64,000 nucleotides of DNA from Oligoflexia bacterium (GTDB lineage: Bacteria; Bdellovibrionota; Bacteriovoracia; Bacteriovoracales; Bacteriovoracaceae): the NCBI GenBank assembly GCA_024229115.1, contig JAAEST010000097.1, forward strand, positions 62,001 through 126,000, read 5' to 3'. Each line of letters begins with the position of its first letter. The first letter of the stretch is position 1. Shown here in pieces: positions 24,561 to 34,116 of this stretch. The notes under the pieces were generated by a model. It was not told the DNA's origin. It did no database searches and was given only the letters and a program-made list of their open reading frames with translations. A program made the translations under genes and the position numbers.

Positions 24561-26146
24561 TTGCTAAAATTAAAAAAAATCCGGTTTTAAGTACATTCAT
24601 TTTTATCTTTGTGATGTATCTCATTGATCTAGGTAATGTAAATGGACTGAGACAAGGTACAGAAGGTTTTTATCTACTCATTAGTAAAAACATGAAAGAG
24701 TCCTTAGACTTAATGACCCCTCATATCTACGGAAGCAGGCATTGGAGCAAACCTCCTTTGCACTTTTGGCTACCTCTCCCTTTTTCAATATTTTTTGATA
24801 GTTTTCTTTTTTCTGCAAGACTTTCTATTCTAGTCTTTTGTCTTTTCATTACTGGAACGATTTGCAATTTAATGCCAAGAAAAAATAATTCTTTTGATCA
24901 TACTCTCTTACTTTTTTTCTTTGGAACTATTGGTTTTTTAAAATATTCAAGAATCTATATGATGGAAGTTCCACTAATGCTTTTAACAACTTTAGCATCA
25001 ATATATTTTTTCAAAGTTTTAGAACGCAATAAAATGGATAAATATTTCTGGCTTGGAGCAATCTCTCTGGGTGCAAGCATACTAGTCAAAGGCCCTGTAA
25101 GCTTTGTGATGATTTTCTTGGGTGCAATAGCCTTTTGTTTATCAAAGGGAATTAATTACTTTCTCTCCAAATTTAAAATTAGCTTTCTCTTCTTTTTTAT
25201 TGGAGCGCTTTTTGGATTATGGTGGTTTGCCTTAAGCTATCTAAACTATGGAAATGAATTTTATGAGTATTTCTTCTTAAGAGAAAATGCCGGTAAGTTC
25301 ACTGCTCAAAGCTACCCTATTAGAAGAGTTTTCCAAGGCCTTCTTATTTTCTCAGCACCATGGTCTTTATTACTGCTTTTTGATCTAAAGAAGTTTTTTC
25401 ATTACTTAAAAAATAGTTGGAAAGAGGACTTTTTTCGATTTAGTGTTTTCAACTTTACTTTCTTTTTTGTTATTTGGTTAATCCCTAATCAAAGAAGTCA
25501 CCACTATGCTATTCCTTCATTAGTTTTCTTCCTTCTCATTTTCTATCCTTTCCTAAAGAATAATTTTAAACGTTTGCAACATCTTGTTTTAAACGTTTCT
25601 TATATTTTAATTATTGTTCTTATCATTACTCTTTCAATAATTGCTTCATTAATTTTTGGAAGCACGCTCTTTATCGAAAACTATATCTATCTCATTACAT
25701 GTTTAGTTTTGATCACATCAATTGGATTACTCTTTAAGAAGAATGATTTTAGATCGCACTCTATAAAACTAATCCTCACTCTCTCTTTGTTATGGTCGGC
25801 TTTTATTCCTGTTTTCTACCTTCCTATAGTTCCAGATGATGTTGTTCAGTTAACTTTGAATAAAAAAGTAGGTGTTAATTTTAGGAAGCCTTTCTTCATT
25901 GGTGAACAAATCGGTCAAAAGGTAGATATAATATCAGATCATAACACGCAGCCTTATCTTAATAAGGGTGACCTCGTTATTTTGCCACGCACCAAAGCTC
26001 AATCTATCTTCAAGGGGCCTAACTATAAGCACTTAAAATCATGGAAGACCTGGCGTCGTGGAGTCAAAGTATCTGACGTGCTTAAGGCCATCAAAAATAA
26101 TTCACCTGAAGAGCTCTATACTTATATGTCTATCGTCTCTAAGTAA
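24557..26146 (+). CDS. ArnT/PMT-like membrane glycosyltransferase
   Basis: 529 residues with about ten to twelve transmembrane helices. After TM1 a periplasmic loop holds EGFYLLISKNM and HWSKPPLHFWL (about residues 34-77), the acidic/Lys-Pro-Pro-Leu pattern of the ArnT and PMT/GT83 families that move a sugar from a polyprenyl carrier to lipid A or proteins. Helical repeats and a short C-terminal periplasmic domain follow. Its ATG overlaps the LptF/G stop as ATGA, so lipid A or LPS is the likely acceptor. The donor sugar cannot be deduced. Confidence 0.82.
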   Translation: MIAKIKKNPVLSTFIFIFVMYLIDLGNVNGLRQGTEGFYLLISKNMKESLDLMTPHIYGSRHWSKPPLHFWLPLPFSIFFDSFLFSARLSILVFCLFITGTICNLMPRKNNSFDHTLLLFFFGTIGFLKYSRIYMMEVPLMLLTTLASIYFFKVLERNKMDKYFWLGAISLGASILVKGPVSFVMIFLGAIAFCLSKGINYFLSKFKISFLFFFIGALFGLWWFALSYLNYGNEFYEYFFLRENAGKFTAQSYPIRRVFQGLLIFSAPWSLLLLFDLKKFFHYLKNSWKEDFFRFSVFNFTFFFVIWLIPNQRSHHYAIPSLVFFLLIFYPFLKNNFKRLQHLVLNVSYILIIVLIITLSIIASLIFGSTLFIENYIYLITCLVLITSIGLLFKKNDFRSHSIKLILTLSLLWSAFIPVFYLPIVPDDVVQLTLNKKVGVNFRKPFFIGEQIGQKVDIISDHNTQPYLNKGDLVILPRTKAQSIFKGPNYKHLKSWKTWRRGVKVSDVLKAIKNNSPEELYTYMSIVSK

Positions 26147-26191
26147 CTAGTTTAATGGACTAACGCGTAACGTCTATGCTATAAGACGACC

Positions 26192-26788
26192 ATGGAAAAT
26201 CAAACAATTATTGCTGAAGATGTCTTCGGAAAAAATGGGCAATTGCTCGACATACTTACCTATCCAAACCCAATTCTTAAGAAGGTTGCAACACCTGTAG
26301 AAGAATTCAATGAAGACCTAAAAACTCTCTGCGAGAATTTGCTTCATACAATGTACATGGCACCAGGAATAGGTTTGGCAGCACCTCAAGTTGGAGTTAG
26401 CAAAAGAATTTTTGTTATGGATATCGATTTTGATCGTGAAGAGGTTACTAACTCAGAAGGTAAATCAGAATATAGAATAACAAATACAAATCCGCTTATT
26501 TTTATCAACCCTGTTATTAAAAATAAGAATGGTGAAATTCTTTTTGAAGAAGGTTGTTTAAGTGTTCCTGGAATTTACGAGCAAGTAAAAAGGGCCAATG
26601 AAATTACTGTTGAATACCAAGACTTTGAAGGTAATCAAAAAGTACTTGAAGCCAATGAAACTCTTGCTGTTTGTATTCAACATGAAAATGATCACCTTGA
26701 TGGAATTGTCTTTCTCGAGAGATTAAGCCTCCTTAAGAAAAACTTACTTACTAAAAAATACTTAAAGAAAAAGAAGAAGAATGGATAA
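26192..26788 (+). CDS. def: Peptide deformylase
   Basis: It removes the formyl group from nascent proteins. The 198-residue protein has all three metal-site motifs: GIGLAAPQ (about residues 60-67), EGCLS and QHENDHLDG, giving one Cys and two His ligands plus catalytic Glu. The C-terminal tail is very lysine-rich (KKYLKKKKKNG). fmt begins 8 bp before its end, so the two genes that add and remove formyl groups are translationally coupled, as in many bacteria. There is a small N-terminal extension of about 15 residues relative to E. coli. Confidence 0.96.
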   Translation: MENQTIIAEDVFGKNGQLLDILTYPNPILKKVATPVEEFNEDLKTLCENLLHTMYMAPGIGLAAPQVGVSKRIFVMDIDFDREEVTNSEGKSEYRITNTNPLIFINPVIKNKNGEILFEEGCLSVPGIYEQVKRANEITVEYQDFEGNQKVLEANETLAVCIQHENDHLDGIVFLERLSLLKKNLLTKKYLKKKKKNG

Positions 26789-27731
26789 GCTAAAAGTCGT
26801 TTATTTTGGTACTCCTGATTTTTCTGTTGGGTGTTTAGAGATACTTCATTCAAGAGAAGACATCGAAGTTCTTGCAGTAGTCACAATGCCTGATAGACCT
26901 GCAGGGCGTGGTAAGAAACTTAAATCACCTCCAGTTGCTGAATTTGCTAAAGAAAATGGGTTAAAGCTTCTACAAACAGAAAATGTTAATAGAGAAGAAT
27001 CTTTCCTTGAGGAAGTTGGAAAGCAAGCTGATTTCTTCCTTGTGGTTGCCTTTGCTCAATTTCTCTCGCAAAAAGTTTTAGACTGTCCAAAAATTGCTCC
27101 ATTTAATATTCATACAAGCCATCTTCCAAAATACAGAGGAGCGGCCCCTATTCAATACGCACTTTTAAATGGTGACCAAGATACAGCCGTGACTATTCAA
27201 AGAATGGTTAAAAAGATGGATGCCGGTGATATAGCTCATACACACCTAGTGAAAATAGATCCACAAGATAATTCAGAAACTCTTTTTAATAAACTAAAAG
27301 AAGAATCTAAAACTGCACTTAATGATTTTATCGAGAAAGTAAAAACTGATTCTATAGAATATATTCCACAGAATGATGCTGATGCTAGCTTTGCTCCTGT
27401 TATCAAGAAACAAGATGGCTTGATCGATTTTACTCAAGCAACAAGTGAAGAAATCGTTAACAAGTATCGTGCATTCTATCCATGGCCAGGATTATTCTTC
27501 TATCTTAATGATCAAAGAATAAAAATATTAGAAGTTTCAAAAGAAGAAAATAAAGTAGCTACAGGTGAACTTAATACTTCATTTGGTACTTTGCTCGTCG
27601 GTTGCAAGCAAGGTTCAGTTAGACTTTCAAAAGTTCAAGCTGAAGGAAAGAAGCCAAATACCGATGCTGAATTGATTAATGGTTTTAAGAATAAATATGA
27701 TTCACTCACTATTACACATGGAGCAAGGTAG
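26781..27731 (+). CDS. fmt: Methionyl-tRNA formyltransferase
   Basis: It formylates initiator Met-tRNA using 10-formyl-tetrahydrofolate. 316 residues, standard length. The N-terminal Rossmann start KVVYFGTPDFSV and catalytic segment INIHTSHLPKYRGAAPIQ-like (residues about 108-125; NIHTSHLPKYRGAAP) with the conserved Asn/His and Asp in MDAGDI (about 148) are present; the C-terminal domain contains the FYPWPGLFF loop. It overlaps def by 8 bp and is two bases from rpe. Confidence 0.96.
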   Translation: MDKLKVVYFGTPDFSVGCLEILHSREDIEVLAVVTMPDRPAGRGKKLKSPPVAEFAKENGLKLLQTENVNREESFLEEVGKQADFFLVVAFAQFLSQKVLDCPKIAPFNIHTSHLPKYRGAAPIQYALLNGDQDTAVTIQRMVKKMDAGDIAHTHLVKIDPQDNSETLFNKLKEESKTALNDFIEKVKTDSIEYIPQNDADASFAPVIKKQDGLIDFTQATSEEIVNKYRAFYPWPGLFFYLNDQRIKILEVSKEENKVATGELNTSFGTLLVGCKQGSVRLSKVQAEGKKPNTDAELINGFKNKYDSLTITHGAR

Positions 27732-27733
27732 TT

Positions 27734-28384
27734 ATGAATATCGTTAGTCCAAGTATTTTAAGCTGTGATTTTTTGAATATTGAAAGTGAAATTAAACATT
27801 TTGAAGGAAGTAAAGATGTTTGGATGCACTTGGATATAATGGATGGACACTTTGTGCCTAACCTTACCTTTGGTGAGCCAATCATAAAACAAATCTGTAA
27901 TAAGTTTAATATTCCAATGGATGCGCACCTAATGGTTTCAAACCCTGAATGGCATATGAATGAAATGAAAGATTACGGTCTTCATAATATTACATTTCAT
28001 ATAGAAGCTTGTGATAATTCACTCGAGCTTATTACTAAAGCAAAAGAGTCTTATCCCTCTGTTGGAATTTCGATCAAACCAAAAACTCCTGTTTCAGACT
28101 TAACTTCTGACATGCTAGAGAAACTAGATCTTATTCTTGTTATGTCAGTAGAACCAGGCTTTGGTGGACAAGGATTTATTCCTGAAAGTATCGATAAGAT
28201 TAAAGAGCTAGATCGATTAAGAAAAGATAATGGTTATAGCTACCAAATTCAAGTTGATGGCGGAGTTAAAGGTGATAACTCAAAAGTCATTAGAGAAGCT
28301 GGTGCTAATAATTTAGTTGCTGGAAGTTATGTTTTTAAACAACCAGCTAATAAATATTTAAATATTGTTGAAACGTTAAGATAG
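27734..28384 (+). CDS. rpe: Ribulose-phosphate 3-epimerase
   Basis: It interconverts ribulose-5-phosphate and xylulose-5-phosphate in the pentose phosphate pathway. The 216-residue TIM barrel has the metal and catalytic motifs SILSCDF, HLDIMDGHFVPNLTFG (from about residue 33), HLMV, MSVEPGFGGQGFIP and DGGVK. It starts two bases after fmt and is followed 11 bp later by hutH with its own GAGG ribosome binding site, so the housekeeping and hut genes probably share transcripts. Confidence 0.95.
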   Translation: MNIVSPSILSCDFLNIESEIKHFEGSKDVWMHLDIMDGHFVPNLTFGEPIIKQICNKFNIPMDAHLMVSNPEWHMNEMKDYGLHNITFHIEACDNSLELITKAKESYPSVGISIKPKTPVSDLTSDMLEKLDLILVMSVEPGFGGQGFIPESIDKIKELDRLRKDNGYSYQIQVDGGVKGDNSKVIREAGANNLVAGSYVFKQPANKYLNIVETLR

Positions 28385-28395
28385 TAGAGGTTGTA

Positions 28396-29937
28396 ATGAG
28401 CAATGAACTCATTTTAAATGGACGTGATTTAACTCCTAACCAAGTTTATGATGCTGCCACTCAGTTTGGTAAAGATATCAAAGTATCTATTGCTCCTGAT
28501 AGTCTTATTAAAATGAAAGCCAGTCGTGAGTTTGTTTTTCAGATTGTTGATCGTGGTGAACCAGTTTATGGAATTAACACGGGATTTGGAGCTTTAAGTA
28601 ATAAGCATATTGCTAAAGAAGATCTTGCACAACTTCAAGTTAATCTCATTCGCTCTCACTGTACTGGAGTTGGTAAACCTTTCAGTCGTGAAGTAACTCG
28701 AGCAATCATGATCCTAAGAGCGAACTGCCTAACTTCAGGATTTAGTGGTGTTAATCCTGAAGCTGTTCAATTAATAATCGATTTCTTAAATAATGACATT
28801 ACTCCTGTAGTTCCAGAAAAAGGAAGTGTTGGAGCATCTGGTGATCTGGCTCCATTAAGTCATGTTGCTCTTGCATTGATTGGAGAGGGCGAAGTTGAAT
28901 ATCAAGGTAAAGTAGTAAGAAGTGACTTTGCCATTCATCAAATTGGTAAAAAACCAATCACTCTCGGTCCAAAAGATGGTCTTGCATTAATTAATGGTAC
29001 TGCTGTTATGGGTGCTCTTGGTTGTCTTGGAATTGTGAATGCTACCAATCTTATGAAACTTGCAGATATAAGTGCTGCCATGACACTTGATGGAGTTAAA
29101 GGAACTTCAAGTGCATTTGATCATAAGATTAGTGAACTTAAGCCTCATCCTGGTCAGATTAACGTAAGTAAGAATATTGCTACACTTCTAAAGAATAGTG
29201 AGATTGAAAAATCACATGAGGATTGTGGAAAAGTTCAAGATCCTTATTCATTGAGATGTGTTCCTCAAGTTCACGGAGCTTGTAGACAAACTCTTCAACA
29301 CGTTTATGAAATTCTTCAAACAGAAATTAACTCTGTTACTGATAACCCACTTATTTTTGTAGATAAGCAAGAAGTTATCTCTGGTGGTAACTTTCATGGA
29401 GAAGCCATTGCTCTTGCAATGGATTATTTAACAATGGGATTAAGTGAAATCTGTAATATTTGTGAGAGAAGAATTGAAAAAATGATGAACCCTACGTTCT
29501 CTGATCTTCCGGCCTTTCTCGTTAAAGAAAGTGGTCTTAATAGTGGACTAATGATTGCACACGTTACTGCAGCTGCCCTTGTTAGTGAAAATAAGGTTCT
29601 CTGCCATCCAGCTAGTGTAGATTCGGTTCCAACTTCAACAGATAAGGAAGACCATGTTTCAATGGGTGTCACTAGTGGACGTAAATTACTAGAGGTTGTA
29701 GAAAACACAGCTAATGTTCTGGCCATTGAACTTCTGTGTAATACACAAGCTTTTGAGTTCCAAAGACCATTAAAATCTAGCCCTGGGTTAGAAAATGTTT
29801 ATACATTGATTAGAAAACACGTAGAACCTATTTCAGAAGATAGAGTTTTTGCTACAGATATTAATAATATAAAATCTTTAATTATCAACAACGAGATTTT
29901 AGCTACTGTTGAATCAGCTACAGGAGAATTATTATAA
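28396..29937 (+). CDS. hutH: Histidine ammonia-lyase
   Basis: It deaminates histidine to urocanate, the first step of histidine utilisation. 513 residues. The Ala-Ser-Gly triad that forms the MIO prosthetic group lies in [14 protein letters not shown] (about residues 140-153), and [10 protein letters not shown] (about 58-67), the QDPYSLRC-like segment and SVTDNPLIF are further family motifs. RBS GAGG precedes ATG 28396. hutU starts at the last base of its stop, so hutH-hutU-hutI is a tightly coupled block. Confidence 0.96.
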   Translation: MSNELILNGRDLTPNQVYDAATQFGKDIKVSIAPDSLIKMKASREFVFQIVDRGEPVYGINTGFGALSNKHIAKEDLAQLQVNLIRSHCTGVGKPFSREVTRAIMILRANCLTSGFSGVNPEAVQLIIDFLNNDITPVVPEKGSVGASGDLAPLSHVALALIGEGEVEYQGKVVRSDFAIHQIGKKPITLGPKDGLALINGTAVMGALGCLGIVNATNLMKLADISAAMTLDGVKGTSSAFDHKISELKPHPGQINVSKNIATLLKNSEIEKSHEDCGKVQDPYSLRCVPQVHGACRQTLQHVYEILQTEINSVTDNPLIFVDKQEVISGGNFHGEAIALAMDYLTMGLSEICNICERRIEKMMNPTFSDLPAFLVKESGLNSGLMIAHVTAAALVSENKVLCHPASVDSVPTSTDKEDHVSMGVTSGRKLLEVVENTANVLAIELLCNTQAFEFQRPLKSSPGLENVYTLIRKHVEPISEDRVFATDINNIKSLIINNEILATVESATGELL

Positions 29938-31601
29938 TGACGACTTCAAATATCCCTCTTCCTCCAACGGGAAGCGAATTAACTTGTAAGGGCTGGCATC
30001 AAGAAGCAGCACTAAGATGTTTACTTAATAATCTTCATCCAGAAGTTGCTGAAGACCGTGAAAACTTAATTGTCTACGGTGGTAACGGACAAGCTGCAAG
30101 AAACACTAAAGCTCTTAATGATATTATCCGTTCTCTTCAAACAATGGAGAATGATGAAACTCTTCTTATTCAATCAGGAAAGCCTGTTGCTGTTATGCCT
30201 TCAAGAACAGATGGGCCAAGAGTTTTAATTGCAAACTCTAACTTAGTTCCTCATTGGGGTAACTGGGATCATTTTAATAAATTAAAAGCTGAAGATAAAA
30301 TGATGTATGGTCAGATGACTGCTGGTAGCTGGATCTACATTGGTAGTCAGGGAATTCTTCAAGGAACTTACGAAACTTTCATGGCCGCTGCTGAAAAACA
30401 TTACGGGGAAGGAAAAGATCTCAAAGGAAAGCTTGTTCTTACTGCCGGAATTGGTGGTATGGGTGGAGCTCAACCATTAGCTGTTAAGATGGCCGGTGGG
30501 GTTTGTCTTTGCTGTGATATTGCAGAGTGGAGAATTCAAAAAAGACTAGATTCAAAGTATCTTGATATTCTTGCAAAGGACTATGATGAAGCCATTAAGA
30601 TTTCTTTAGAAAAGAAAGAACTTGGGGAAGCTTGCTCTATCGGTGTTGTTGGTAATGCTGCTGATTTCTTTGAATATGTTTTAGAAAAGAATATCGATAT
30701 TGACTTAGTTACCGATCAAACAAGTGCACACGATCCACTTAATGGTTATGTTCCTAGAGGCATATCTGAAGAAGAAGCAAATGAGCTGCGTATTTCTAAC
30801 CCTAAAAAATATACTGAGCTTAGTTACCAAACAATGGCCGATCATGTGAGGGCCATGCTTGAGTTCCAAAAGCGTGGAAGTTACGTTTTTGATTACGGAA
30901 ATAATCTACGTGAAGGTGCAAAGAACCACGGTGTTTCTAATGCATTTGATTTCCCAGGTTTTGTTCCTGCTTATATTCGCCCCCTCTTTTGTCAAGGAAG
31001 TGGTCCTTTTAGATGGGTAGCCCTTTCAGGTGATCCAGAGGATATTTACACTACAGATAAAGCCCTTAAGGAATTATTTCCAGAAGATACCAAACTTCAC
31101 AACTGGCTTGATAAGGCCAGTAGCATGATTCAATTTCAAGGTCTACCTTCAAGGATCTGTTGGCTAAAATATGGCGAAAGAGAAAAAGCCGGATTACTTT
31201 TTAATAAATTGGTTCGTGAAGGAAAAGTTAAAGCACCAATCGTTATTGGTCGTGATCACCTTGACTGTGGTTCTGTTGCCTCTCCAAATAGAGAAACAGA
31301 GGGAATGATTGATGGAACTGATGCTGTAAGTGATTGGCCACTACTAAACTTAATGATTAACACTACAAATGGTGCTAGTTGGACAAGCTTTCATCACGGT
31401 GGTGGTGTTGGTATGGGTTACTCACAACACTCTGGTATGGTTATAGTTGCAGATGGTAGTGAAGAAATGGATACAAGACTTTCAAGAGTTTTAAACTCTG
31501 ATCCTGGAATGGGAATCGTTCGTCACGCTGATGCTGGCTATGATATTGCTCTTAGTGAAAGAAGTAGAACTAATATTAAATTTCCAAGTTTAGACTCATG
31601 A
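29937..31601 (+). CDS. hutU: Urocanate hydratase (urocanase)
   Basis: It converts urocanate to imidazolonepropionate using tightly bound NAD. 554 residues, as expected. Visible motifs: the glycine-rich NAD segment [14 protein letters not shown] (about residues 168-181), [15 protein letters not shown], and the active-site region [17 protein letters not shown] near residue 350. The ATG overlaps the hutH TAATG by one base, and hutI overlaps its end by 4 bp. Confidence 0.96.
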   Translation: MTTSNIPLPPTGSELTCKGWHQEAALRCLLNNLHPEVAEDRENLIVYGGNGQAARNTKALNDIIRSLQTMENDETLLIQSGKPVAVMPSRTDGPRVLIANSNLVPHWGNWDHFNKLKAEDKMMYGQMTAGSWIYIGSQGILQGTYETFMAAAEKHYGEGKDLKGKLVLTAGIGGMGGAQPLAVKMAGGVCLCCDIAEWRIQKRLDSKYLDILAKDYDEAIKISLEKKELGEACSIGVVGNAADFFEYVLEKNIDIDLVTDQTSAHDPLNGYVPRGISEEEANELRISNPKKYTELSYQTMADHVRAMLEFQKRGSYVFDYGNNLREGAKNHGVSNAFDFPGFVPAYIRPLFCQGSGPFRWVALSGDPEDIYTTDKALKELFPEDTKLHNWLDKASSMIQFQGLPSRICWLKYGEREKAGLLFNKLVREGKVKAPIVIGRDHLDCGSVASPNRETEGMIDGTDAVSDWPLLNLMINTTNGASWTSFHHGGGVGMGYSQHSGMVIVADGSEEMDTRLSRVLNSDPGMGIVRHADAGYDIALSERSRTNIKFPSLDS

Positions 31602-32806
31602 TTTTATTAAAGAACATCAAAGAACTTTTAACTTTAGAAAGTGCTTATAAGAAAGATGGTCGTCACTTAACTAAAGACGACCTCTCTCTCCTTAAAGATG
31701 TTTCTTTAATTCATGATGAAAAGAAAATTTTATGGATCGGAAAAGACATTCCCTCAAAATATTCTAATTTTTCTAAAACTATTGACTGCTCTAACTTAGT
31801 CATCACACCTGAACTTGTGGACTCTCATACTCATATCGTTTTTGGAGGTGATCGTTCATTTGAATATTCTCTAAGAATTGATGGTGCAGACTATGAGGAT
31901 ATAGCTAAAGCCGGTGGTGGAATTCTTAATACAATGAATGCTACTAATAATTCTTCAAAAGAAGAACTTTTTAAACTTGCTTGTGAAAGAGTCGAAAGAC
32001 TGCATAGCTATGGTGTAGGAACAATTGAAATAAAGTCTGGTTACGGACTTAACTTTGATAAGGAATATGAACTCTCTCACATCATTAATGATGTAAAGAA
32101 AAAGTATTCTCCTAGCATTCAAATCATTAATACTTATATGGCAGCCCATGCTATTCCTAAAAAATATTCAAATGGTAAAGAGTATATAGATGATGTTGTT
32201 ATTCCTCTTATGAAGAAATTAAATGATGAAGGAATTATTGATGTCGTCGATATTTTCCATGAAGATGGATACTTTAGCTACGACGATACAGAATACCTCT
32301 TTAAAGAAGCGCAAGCTTTAGGTTTATCAGTAAAAAGTCATGCTGATGAGTTTAAGGATAATGATGGTGCAGCTCTTGCCTGTCAGTATAAAGCATTAAG
32401 CACTGATCACTTACTAAGAACAAGCGATAAGGGAATCCAGGCACTCGCTAATTCTGATACTGTGGCTTGCCTCCTTCCAGGAACAGGATTCTTTCTTGGA
32501 AAACCACAAGCTGATGCTAAAAAGTTTTTTAATGCTGGAGTAAAAGTAGCAATTGGAAGTGACTATAATCCTGGAAGTTGTCATTGGGATAATTTACTTA
32601 TGATTGCTAGTATTTCTGCGACTACATATGGCATGAATATGGCCCAACTATGGAGTGCCATCACTCTAAATGCATCTCATGCTCTTGGACTTAAAAATCA
32701 AGGTGCTATTGTTACAGGCCTTGCTCCTAGATTCAGCTTTTTTAACTGTCCTTCAATAGATCATATAACTTACCATTGGGGACGTAACTTCTCGATATCA
32801 CAATAA
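31598..32806 (+). CDS. hutI: Imidazolonepropionase
   Basis: It hydrolyses imidazolonepropionate to N-formimino-glutamate. The 402-residue amidohydrolase has the metal-binding [10 protein letters not shown] motif (about residues 71-80), a conserved SHADEF segment and the IGSDYNPG motif near the C-terminus. It overlaps hutU by 4 bp. The gene for the final step (formiminoglutamase HutG, or the HutF route) is not in this window, so the pathway must be completed elsewhere or end with another enzyme. Confidence 0.95.
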   Translation: MILLKNIKELLTLESAYKKDGRHLTKDDLSLLKDVSLIHDEKKILWIGKDIPSKYSNFSKTIDCSNLVITPELVDSHTHIVFGGDRSFEYSLRIDGADYEDIAKAGGGILNTMNATNNSSKEELFKLACERVERLHSYGVGTIEIKSGYGLNFDKEYELSHIINDVKKKYSPSIQIINTYMAAHAIPKKYSNGKEYIDDVVIPLMKKLNDEGIIDVVDIFHEDGYFSYDDTEYLFKEAQALGLSVKSHADEFKDNDGAALACQYKALSTDHLLRTSDKGIQALANSDTVACLLPGTGFFLGKPQADAKKFFNAGVKVAIGSDYNPGSCHWDNLLMIASISATTYGMNMAQLWSAITLNASHALGLKNQGAIVTGLAPRFSFFNCPSIDHITYHWGRNFSISQ

Positions 32807-32844
32807 AACTTTAGGTTTTTAAGAGATCTTCCGATAAAGATAGT

Positions 32845-33264
32845 ATGAAATTACTATCACTATTATTCGTACTTTTATTATTCTCCGCATGCGGAGCTCA
32901 GTCTGGAAAATCACGCTTAAGTGGTGCAACCACAAGTGAATTAAATGCACTTGGTTGTAGTTGTACTTTTCAATACTTTCCTGTTTGTGGTGATGATGGA
33001 AGAACGTATGATAATGACTGTATCGCTCGTTGCTATAATGTAAATTACAGAAGTGGTGCCTGTAGTGGAAACTCTGCAAACCAACAATGTGATGAAGATA
33101 GTGGCTATGTTTGTGGCCAACCGCCGATGCCAGAATGTCCAGCCGACCAACTATGTACTCAGCAAATGCCTGCTCAACAAACTTATGCTAATGAATGTGC
33201 AATGAAAGCTGACAATGCAACTTTTGTTAAAAATGGTGAATGTAATAATTTAATTATTCAATAG
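32845..33264 (+). CDS. Lipoprotein with Kazal-type serine protease inhibitor domains
   Basis: 139 residues. The signal peptide ends in the lipobox LFSAC, with C16 as the lipidation site, so it should be anchored in a membrane. Residues 38-73 form a good Kazal domain (six Cys; PVCGDDGRTYDNDC), the fold of many serine protease inhibitors. Residues 82-133 repeat the cysteine pattern more loosely (VCGQ, TYANEC, KNGEC) and look like a second, degenerate Kazal unit. It may protect the cell from proteases, its own or foreign. No clear ribosome binding site is visible. It overlaps the convergent tlpA-like gene by 11 bp. Confidence 0.85.
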   Translation: MKLLSLLFVLLLFSACGAQSGKSRLSGATTSELNALGCSCTFQYFPVCGDDGRTYDNDCIARCYNVNYRSGACSGNSANQQCDEDSGYVCGQPPMPECPADQLCTQQMPAQQTYANECAMKADNATFVKNGECNNLIIQ

Positions 33265-33808
33265 CTTTTTTAATGAATGTTTTAAACTCTTCAGCTTCAA
33301 AATCCTTCGCGCCATTTGAAACTTCGTGAACTTTTCCATTCTTATAAACAATTGTGACTGGAATCATATTTATTTTAAAGAGATCTAGAATATCTCCTGG
33401 AATATCTAAAATAGAATCAAAATTTAATCCATACTTCTTTATTGTTTTCTTAACTTCTTTCATTTTGTCGGCATCATCAGTATTGATACCTACAACAAGA
33501 ACATCTTTATTATCCTTGAATTCTTTATAAAACTTAACCAGTGAAGGAAATTCCTCAAGACAAGGAGTACACCATGAAGCCCAAAAGTTTAGAATAACCA
33601 CCTTAGGAGTCTTCATCTTAGCGAAAGAAATTTCTTTCCCGTTAATCGTCTTACCCTTTAGGTTTTTAAGAACTGCTTCATAATGAGCATAAGTTTTCTT
33701 TTCTTTTGTCGTTGGACCAGCATTACTAACAGTTACATATTGATTGTTATAAACCAGATAAAAACCTAGTACTGCGATCAAGAATGTAACTGGTAAATAT
33801 TTTTTCAT
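33254..33808 (-). CDS. TlpA/ResA-like thiol-disulfide oxidoreductase
   Basis: 184 residues from ATG 33808, chosen because GAGG lies nine bases upstream; an in-frame TTG at 33823 would include that site in the coding region. An N-terminal anchor or signal (LPVTFLIAVLGFYLVY) precedes a thioredoxin fold with ASWCTPCLEEFPSL, where the CTPC pair is the redox centre, and the cis-proline loop MIPVTIVY. Such proteins reduce periplasmic cysteines, for example for cytochrome c maturation. No cytochrome genes are adjacent. The neighbouring Kazal lipoprotein is rich in disulfides, but their convergent orientation makes a shared pathway only a guess. Confidence 0.9.
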   Translation of the reverse strand: MKKYLPVTFLIAVLGFYLVYNNQYVTVSNAGPTTKEKKTYAHYEAVLKNLKGKTINGKEISFAKMKTPKVVILNFWASWCTPCLEEFPSLVKFYKEFKDNKDVLVVGINTDDADKMKEVKKTIKKYGLNFDSILDIPGDILDLFKINMIPVTIVYKNGKVHEVSNGAKDFEAEEFKTFIKKAIE

Positions 33809-33903
33809 TTCTATTTTCCTCAAATTCGAATCCTATTATAATAGAAAAAGAAAAATTTATATAGCTGAAAAGAATGTGCTTTCAGTCTTTATTATTGGAG
33901 CTA

Positions 33904-34107
33904 ATGGTGCAAAAGAACCAACCAGAGCAACATATTTTATCTGATGAATCTGGTCAATCTTTTATTGAGTTTATCTTCTTATTATTGGTAGTTATGACCA
34001 TGAGTTTTGTCATGATTGCTGGTTTTAACGGAGGTATGTCAGAACGCTGGAAAGCATTAGTAATGATTATATCTGCCCCAACTACATCTGAAGTAGAAAT
34101 TCGTTAG
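33904..34107 (+). CDS. Small pilin-like (TadE/Flp-type) membrane peptide
   Basis: 67 residues from ATG 33904 (GGAG three bases upstream); GTG 33907 has a more usual spacing, and an ATG at 33874 is possible but lacks a site. After a polar start, ESGQSFIEFIFLLLVVMTMSF matches the start of TadE-like pseudopilins: a Gly before a hydrophobic helix, with Glu at the fifth position after it (G-QSFIE). The rest is short. No tad secretion genes are nearby, so it is an orphan. glpK follows 9 bp downstream with its own AGGAG site and may be co-transcribed. Confidence 0.6.
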   Translation: MVQKNQPEQHILSDESGQSFIEFIFLLLVVMTMSFVMIAGFNGGMSERWKALVMIISAPTTSEVEIR

Positions 34108-34116
34108 GAGTCATAA

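Noticed and set aside
32819-33079. Histidine-rich antisense frame over the Kazal gene
   Set aside because: It results from the codon pattern of the opposite strand; no ribosome binding site and no family match.
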